From assembly GCA_004375785.1 (NCBI GenBank), contig SOKM01000003.1, positions 1 to 8,194 on the forward strand: DNA of 8,194 nucleotides. The letters run 5' to 3'. Source of the DNA: Candidatus Cloacimonadota bacterium. GTDB taxonomy: Bacteria > Hydrothermota > E44-bin80. This document shows positions 5,786 through 8,194 of the stretch, piece after piece. The position numbers were made by a program, and so were the translations under genes. Under the pieces are notes generated by a model that saw only the letters and a list, made by a program, of their open reading frames with translations, made no database searches and had not been told where the DNA came from. Position 1 is the first letter of the stretch; each line of letters starts with the position of its first letter.

Positions 5786-7297
5786 TTATGACTCCTTTCT
5801 ATCTCTCTTTTTCTTAAGAAGATCTCTATCTGCCGTTCTTATCAACTCTTCAGAAGTTCTTCCGTCCTGAGGAAAAGAAGCTTCACCAATTGTTACCATC
5901 AATGAAATCTTTTTCTTCGATAGTCTAAACGTATGTTGCTTTAACTTTTTCCTTATCCTTCGAGAGACATTTGAAGCGCTGTCTTTATCTGTTTCAGGCA
6001 AAACAATTACGAACTCGTCACCACCATATCTCGAAACTGTATCTACCTTCCTTGAGTTTTTAACAAGAAATTGCCCATATGCCCTTAGAAGCTCATCGCC
6101 GAGAAGATGTCCGTATCTATCATTATATATCTTAAAATTGTCAATATCAATAATAAAAATCGAAAAATTCAGTTTGTATCTCCCTGCACGCTCTATCTCA
6201 AGTTTAAGAACATTGTAAAGGTGTCTGATATTATAAAGCTCAGTCATCGGATCTGTTATAGCCATTTTGAGGGTTTCTTCATAGAGCCTGCTGTTTTCAA
6301 TAGCAACTGCTGTCTGGTTAGCAATTGTGTGAAGAACCCTCATATCGTCCTCATCATATACAAATTCTTTTTCATAATCCTGAACCCCAATAACCCCTAA
6401 TACTTTCTTTCCATAAAGAATGGGAACACCAAGCCAGCATTTTGCAGGTCTTCCAAGCGCTTTTATTCCTAATTTATCTGCCCTTTTACGCAGATTATCG
6501 GATAAAAGAAGAGATTTCTGTTTTCTAATTACATACTCTGTTAATCCTTTTTTAAGTTCTCGTTTTCTTCTTTTTATCCTTTTCCCTTCTTCAACATAGA
6601 CTATGAAACTTATCTCGTTCTGTTTCTTATTGTAAAGAGCAAGATAAAAATTCTCTGTTTTCATTATTTTTGATGTCTCCCCATAGACAACTTCAACAAG
6701 ACTTTCAAAGTCTGACACTGAGGAAATCTTTTGCCCTATGAGATTTAACGCTTCAAGCGCCATCATCTTTCTTCTCCAATCCTCGAAAAAGGTGGCATTC
6801 GATATTGCAACGCTGGAAAAGTTTGCAAATATAGAAATAATCTTTTTTTCTTCATCTGTAAAATTATGAGGTTTTCTGAAATATATGTTAATAGTTCCAA
6901 TATTTTTTTGGTGAGAAGAGATAGGTAAAGAGATTACAGATATGAGTCCCTCTTTTTTTATCCAGGGAAGAGAAAATTTATCTTTCTTATCGGTAAAATA
7001 TTCTCTTGCATCAGGTATATATAATGGTTTGCCGCCTAAAACAACTTTACCTGATAGTTCGCCGCCAACCTTAACCTTTACCACCTTTACATATTCTATG
7101 CTCAGGTTATAACTTGCTCTGATTCTTAATTCTTCAGTTCCTTTCTCAACCAACAGTATTGCGGATGCATCAGCATCTAAAACGACGGTTGCTTTCTCTG
7201 CTATGACATTGAGAACACTTTGAAGTTCAACCGATGAAAAGATTGACTCAACTATCTCTGAAAGAAACCCAAAATCTCCTAAGATCTTATTTTTCAT
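5786..7297 (-). CDS. GAF-GAF-GGDEF diguanylate cyclase
   Basis: This predicted soluble enzyme joins two GTP into the second messenger c-di-GMP under control of two small-molecule-binding GAF domains. The 503 residues read as GAF 1 (about 24-166), GAF 2 (about 190-335), a connecting helix (AIENSRLYEETLKMAITD, about 332-349) and a GGDEF domain (about 342-498) starting DPMTELYNIRHL. The signature RYGGDEF lies at 423-429 and metal-binding Asp384 in DIDNFK. The product-inhibition site RxxD is intact (Arg416-Asp419), exactly five residues before GGDEF, so feedback by c-di-GMP is expected. No EAL or HD-GYP phosphodiesterase and no membrane helix are present. The start is ATG at 7297, seven bases after GGAG at 7308-7305; a TTG directly before it (7300) would add one residue and is less well spaced. 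It overlaps the upstream membrane-protein gene by 11 bases. Its stop codon directly abuts that of the convergent yidD-like gene. The GAF ligands cannot be told from sequence. Confidence 0.93.
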   Translation of the reverse strand: MKNKILGDFGFLSEIVESIFSSVELQSVLNVIAEKATVVLDADASAILLVEKGTEELRIRASYNLSIEYVKVVKVKVGGELSGKVVLGGKPLYIPDAREYFTDKKDKFSLPWIKKEGLISVISLPISSHQKNIGTINIYFRKPHNFTDEEKKIISIFANFSSVAISNATFFEDWRRKMMALEALNLIGQKISSVSDFESLVEVVYGETSKIMKTENFYLALYNKKQNEISFIVYVEEGKRIKRRKRELKKGLTEYVIRKQKSLLLSDNLRKRADKLGIKALGRPAKCWLGVPILYGKKVLGVIGVQDYEKEFVYDEDDMRVLHTIANQTAVAIENSRLYEETLKMAITDPMTELYNIRHLYNVLKLEIERAGRYKLNFSIFIIDIDNFKIYNDRYGHLLGDELLRAYGQFLVKNSRKVDTVSRYGGDEFVIVLPETDKDSASNVSRRIRKKLKQHTFRLSKKKISLMVTIGEASFPQDGRTSEELIRTADRDLLKKKRDRKES

Positions 7298-7691
7298 CAA
7301 CTCTCTCCATCATATTCGTAATGAACTCAACGACATCATCCTTATTTTTGTGAAAACGAATATATATACCCCTGAAATTTTCCAATCTCGTCGGCTTTCT
7401 GAAGGGGCTTAAAAAGACTCCATTTTTATCTACATAAAAACTTTTATAATATTCCCATCTCTTTTTTTGTTTTGTGAAAAGTGAATTTACTACAATTCCA
7501 TCCTTTGTTATTTTATACTTCGTAGGAAGAAAATATGGAAGTATAGAACCACCGATAAGAACAAGTGAAAGAATAAACCAGCCCGCTCCCCAGAAAAGGA
7601 AAATAATGACCCATATAACAACAGGAACAACAATTGCAATAATATTTCTTCTCCCTCCAATCTTAAATGGTAGTGATGTCCATTTAATCAT
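7287..7691 (-). CDS. Small membrane protein with PH-like C-terminal domain, function unknown
   Basis: I do not recognise a named gene. The 134 residues have a short basic N-terminus (IGGRRN, 11-16), two adjacent membrane helices (about 16-35 and 36-55, a hairpin) and a cytoplasmic tail rich in beta-strand-forming residues. The tail pattern TKYKITKDGIVVNS (57-70), KRWEYYKSFYVDKNGVFLSP (77-96) and GIYIRF (108-113), followed by a terminal helix (DDVVEFITNMMERV, 118-131), resembles bacterial PH-like domains (bPH_2/DUF304 style). In such proteins the domain follows two membrane helices; roles are mostly unassigned. The gene starts with ATGA shared with the HIT gene stop, has no Shine-Dalgarno sequence, and runs 11 bases into the diguanylate cyclase gene, so all three are probably co-translated. 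A structural or scaffolding link to the cyclase is possible but only inferred from position. The family call is moderate; the membrane topology is firmer. Confidence 0.75.
   Translation of the reverse strand: MIKWTSLPFKIGGRRNIIAIVVPVVIWVIIFLFWGAGWFILSLVLIGGSILPYFLPTKYKITKDGIVVNSLFTKQKKRWEYYKSFYVDKNGVFLSPFRKPTRLENFRGIYIRFHKNKDDVVEFITNMMERVDEK
7301..7308 (-). promoter_or_regulatory. Shine-Dalgarno sequence for the diguanylate cyclase
   Basis: On the minus strand GGAGAGAG precedes TTG ATG. GGAG is seven bases from the ATG at 7297 and only four from the TTG at 7300, which favours the ATG as the start. The site is inside the end of the upstream membrane-protein gene. Confidence 0.6.
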
Positions 7692-8176
7692 AATAGGTCG
7701 TTCAGTGCTTTTCTTAAAAGTTTGTATACTTCATCGAGGGAAAAAGAAAGTATTTTTGTATCAGTAAGAACAGGCATAAAATTTGTATCACCATTCCATC
7801 TTGGAACAATATGGATATGAAGATGATCCTCGATACCAGCACCAGCTACCCTCCCGAGATTCATTCCAAGATTAAAGCCATCTGGTTCTAAAGAAGCCTT
7901 GAGAATTTTTACTCCCAGGGTCAGGCTGTCAAATAGTTCTTTTCCAACTCCTGAGTCAAGAACTTCAATAAATCCAGTATGTCTATATGGAGCAACCATA
8001 AGGTGTCCATTGTTGTAAGGAAAAATATTCATAATTATAAAAGTCCTTTTCCCTCTGTAAAGAATGTAATTTTCCTCATCCTTTTGCTTCTTTAACCTGT
8101 TGCATAGTATGCAACCTTCTTCCTTATCCTTATTTAATATATACTTACTGCGCCAGGGCGCCCAGATTTTATCCAT
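7688..8176 (-). CDS. HIT-family hydrolase/phosphorylase, Ap4A phosphorylase-type
   Basis: Histidine triad enzymes attack nucleotide phosphate bonds through a covalent His intermediate. This 162-residue protein has the triad HLHIHIV at 118-124, with His120 the expected nucleophile, followed by PRWNGDTNFMPV (125-136). The N-terminus MDKIWAPWRSKYI, the zinc-type CILC at 22-25, PYNNGHLMVAPYRHT (53-67) and GFNLGMNLGRVAGAG (100-114) match the HIT branch that includes the characterised mycobacterial Ap4A phosphorylase Rv2613c. It likely splits dinucleoside polyphosphates such as Ap4A, stress-linked by-products of aminoacyl-tRNA synthetases, but the substrate is inferred. The start is ATG at 8176: AAGGAG (8187-8182) is five bases upstream and MDK matches the family beginning. 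A GTG at 8182 is in frame, but overlaps the Shine-Dalgarno sequence and would add two residues. The gene overlaps the membrane-protein gene by four bases and is the first visible gene of the minus-strand string. Only 18 bases lie upstream, so its promoter is outside the window. Confidence 0.93.
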   Translation of the reverse strand: MDKIWAPWRSKYILNKDKEEGCILCNRLKKQKDEENYILYRGKRTFIIMNIFPYNNGHLMVAPYRHTGFIEVLDSGVGKELFDSLTLGVKILKASLEPDGFNLGMNLGRVAGAGIEDHLHIHIVPRWNGDTNFMPVLTDTKILSFSLDEVYKLLRKALNDLL

Positions 8177-8181
8177 AATCA

Positions 8182-8187
8182 CTCCTT
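8182..8187 (-). promoter_or_regulatory. Shine-Dalgarno sequence for the HIT gene
   Basis: AAGGAG on the minus strand, five bases before the ATG at 8176. It excludes the in-frame GTG at 8182, which shares its last base with this site, as the start. Confidence 0.75.
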
Positions 8188-8194
8188 AAATACT

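Noticed and set aside
7474..7767. Plus-strand open frame opposite the membrane protein and HIT gene
   Set aside because: It is antisense to two well-supported overlapping genes and contains no recognised domain.

Overview
The window comes from an AT-rich bacterial chromosome with very tight gene packing. From base 143 to base 8176 it is almost entirely coding: eight genes form two convergent, overlapping gene strings. The organism cannot be named from this alone. The short FtsY, the RecJ- and ScpA-like housekeeping genes, the CHASE2 cyclase, the YidD variant with a signal peptide and a GTCATTGCGAG-type dispersed palindromic repeat together suggest an uncultivated candidate-phylum bacterium (WOR-3/Stahlbacteria-like or similar). 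That placement is an impression, not a result.

Bases 1-142 are non-coding. They hold a short direct repeat cut off by the window edge, and then an approximately 80-base, relatively GC-rich, partly palindromic dispersed repeat ending about 17 bases before ftsY. No RNA gene, CRISPR array, IS element or transposase was found anywhere in the window.

The plus-strand string is ftsY (signal recognition particle receptor), a CHASE2 class III adenylate cyclase, scpA (condensin kleisin), recJ (DHH-family single-strand exonuclease) and a yidD-like gene with a signal peptide. Every junction overlaps (4, 4, 32 and 8 bases), so the five genes are probably one translationally coupled operon. It mixes membrane protein targeting and insertion (ftsY, yidD) with chromosome maintenance (scpA, recJ) and cAMP signalling.

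The minus-strand string, read from the right edge, is a HIT-family Ap4A phosphorylase-type enzyme, a small two-helix membrane protein with a PH-like tail, and a GAF-GAF-GGDEF diguanylate cyclase. Their junctions overlap by 4 and 11 bases. The two strings meet with zero spacing: the stop codon of the yidD-like gene directly abuts that of the diguanylate cyclase.

Most content belongs to recognisable families. The points worth a second look are the signal peptide and altered C-terminus of the YidD-like protein, the substitutions around the RecJ motifs, the nucleotide-signalling genes (cAMP, c-di-GMP and possibly Ap4A) embedded in housekeeping operons, the repeat inserted directly before ftsY, and the terminator-less convergent junction. 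I do not see a clearly new multi-gene system.
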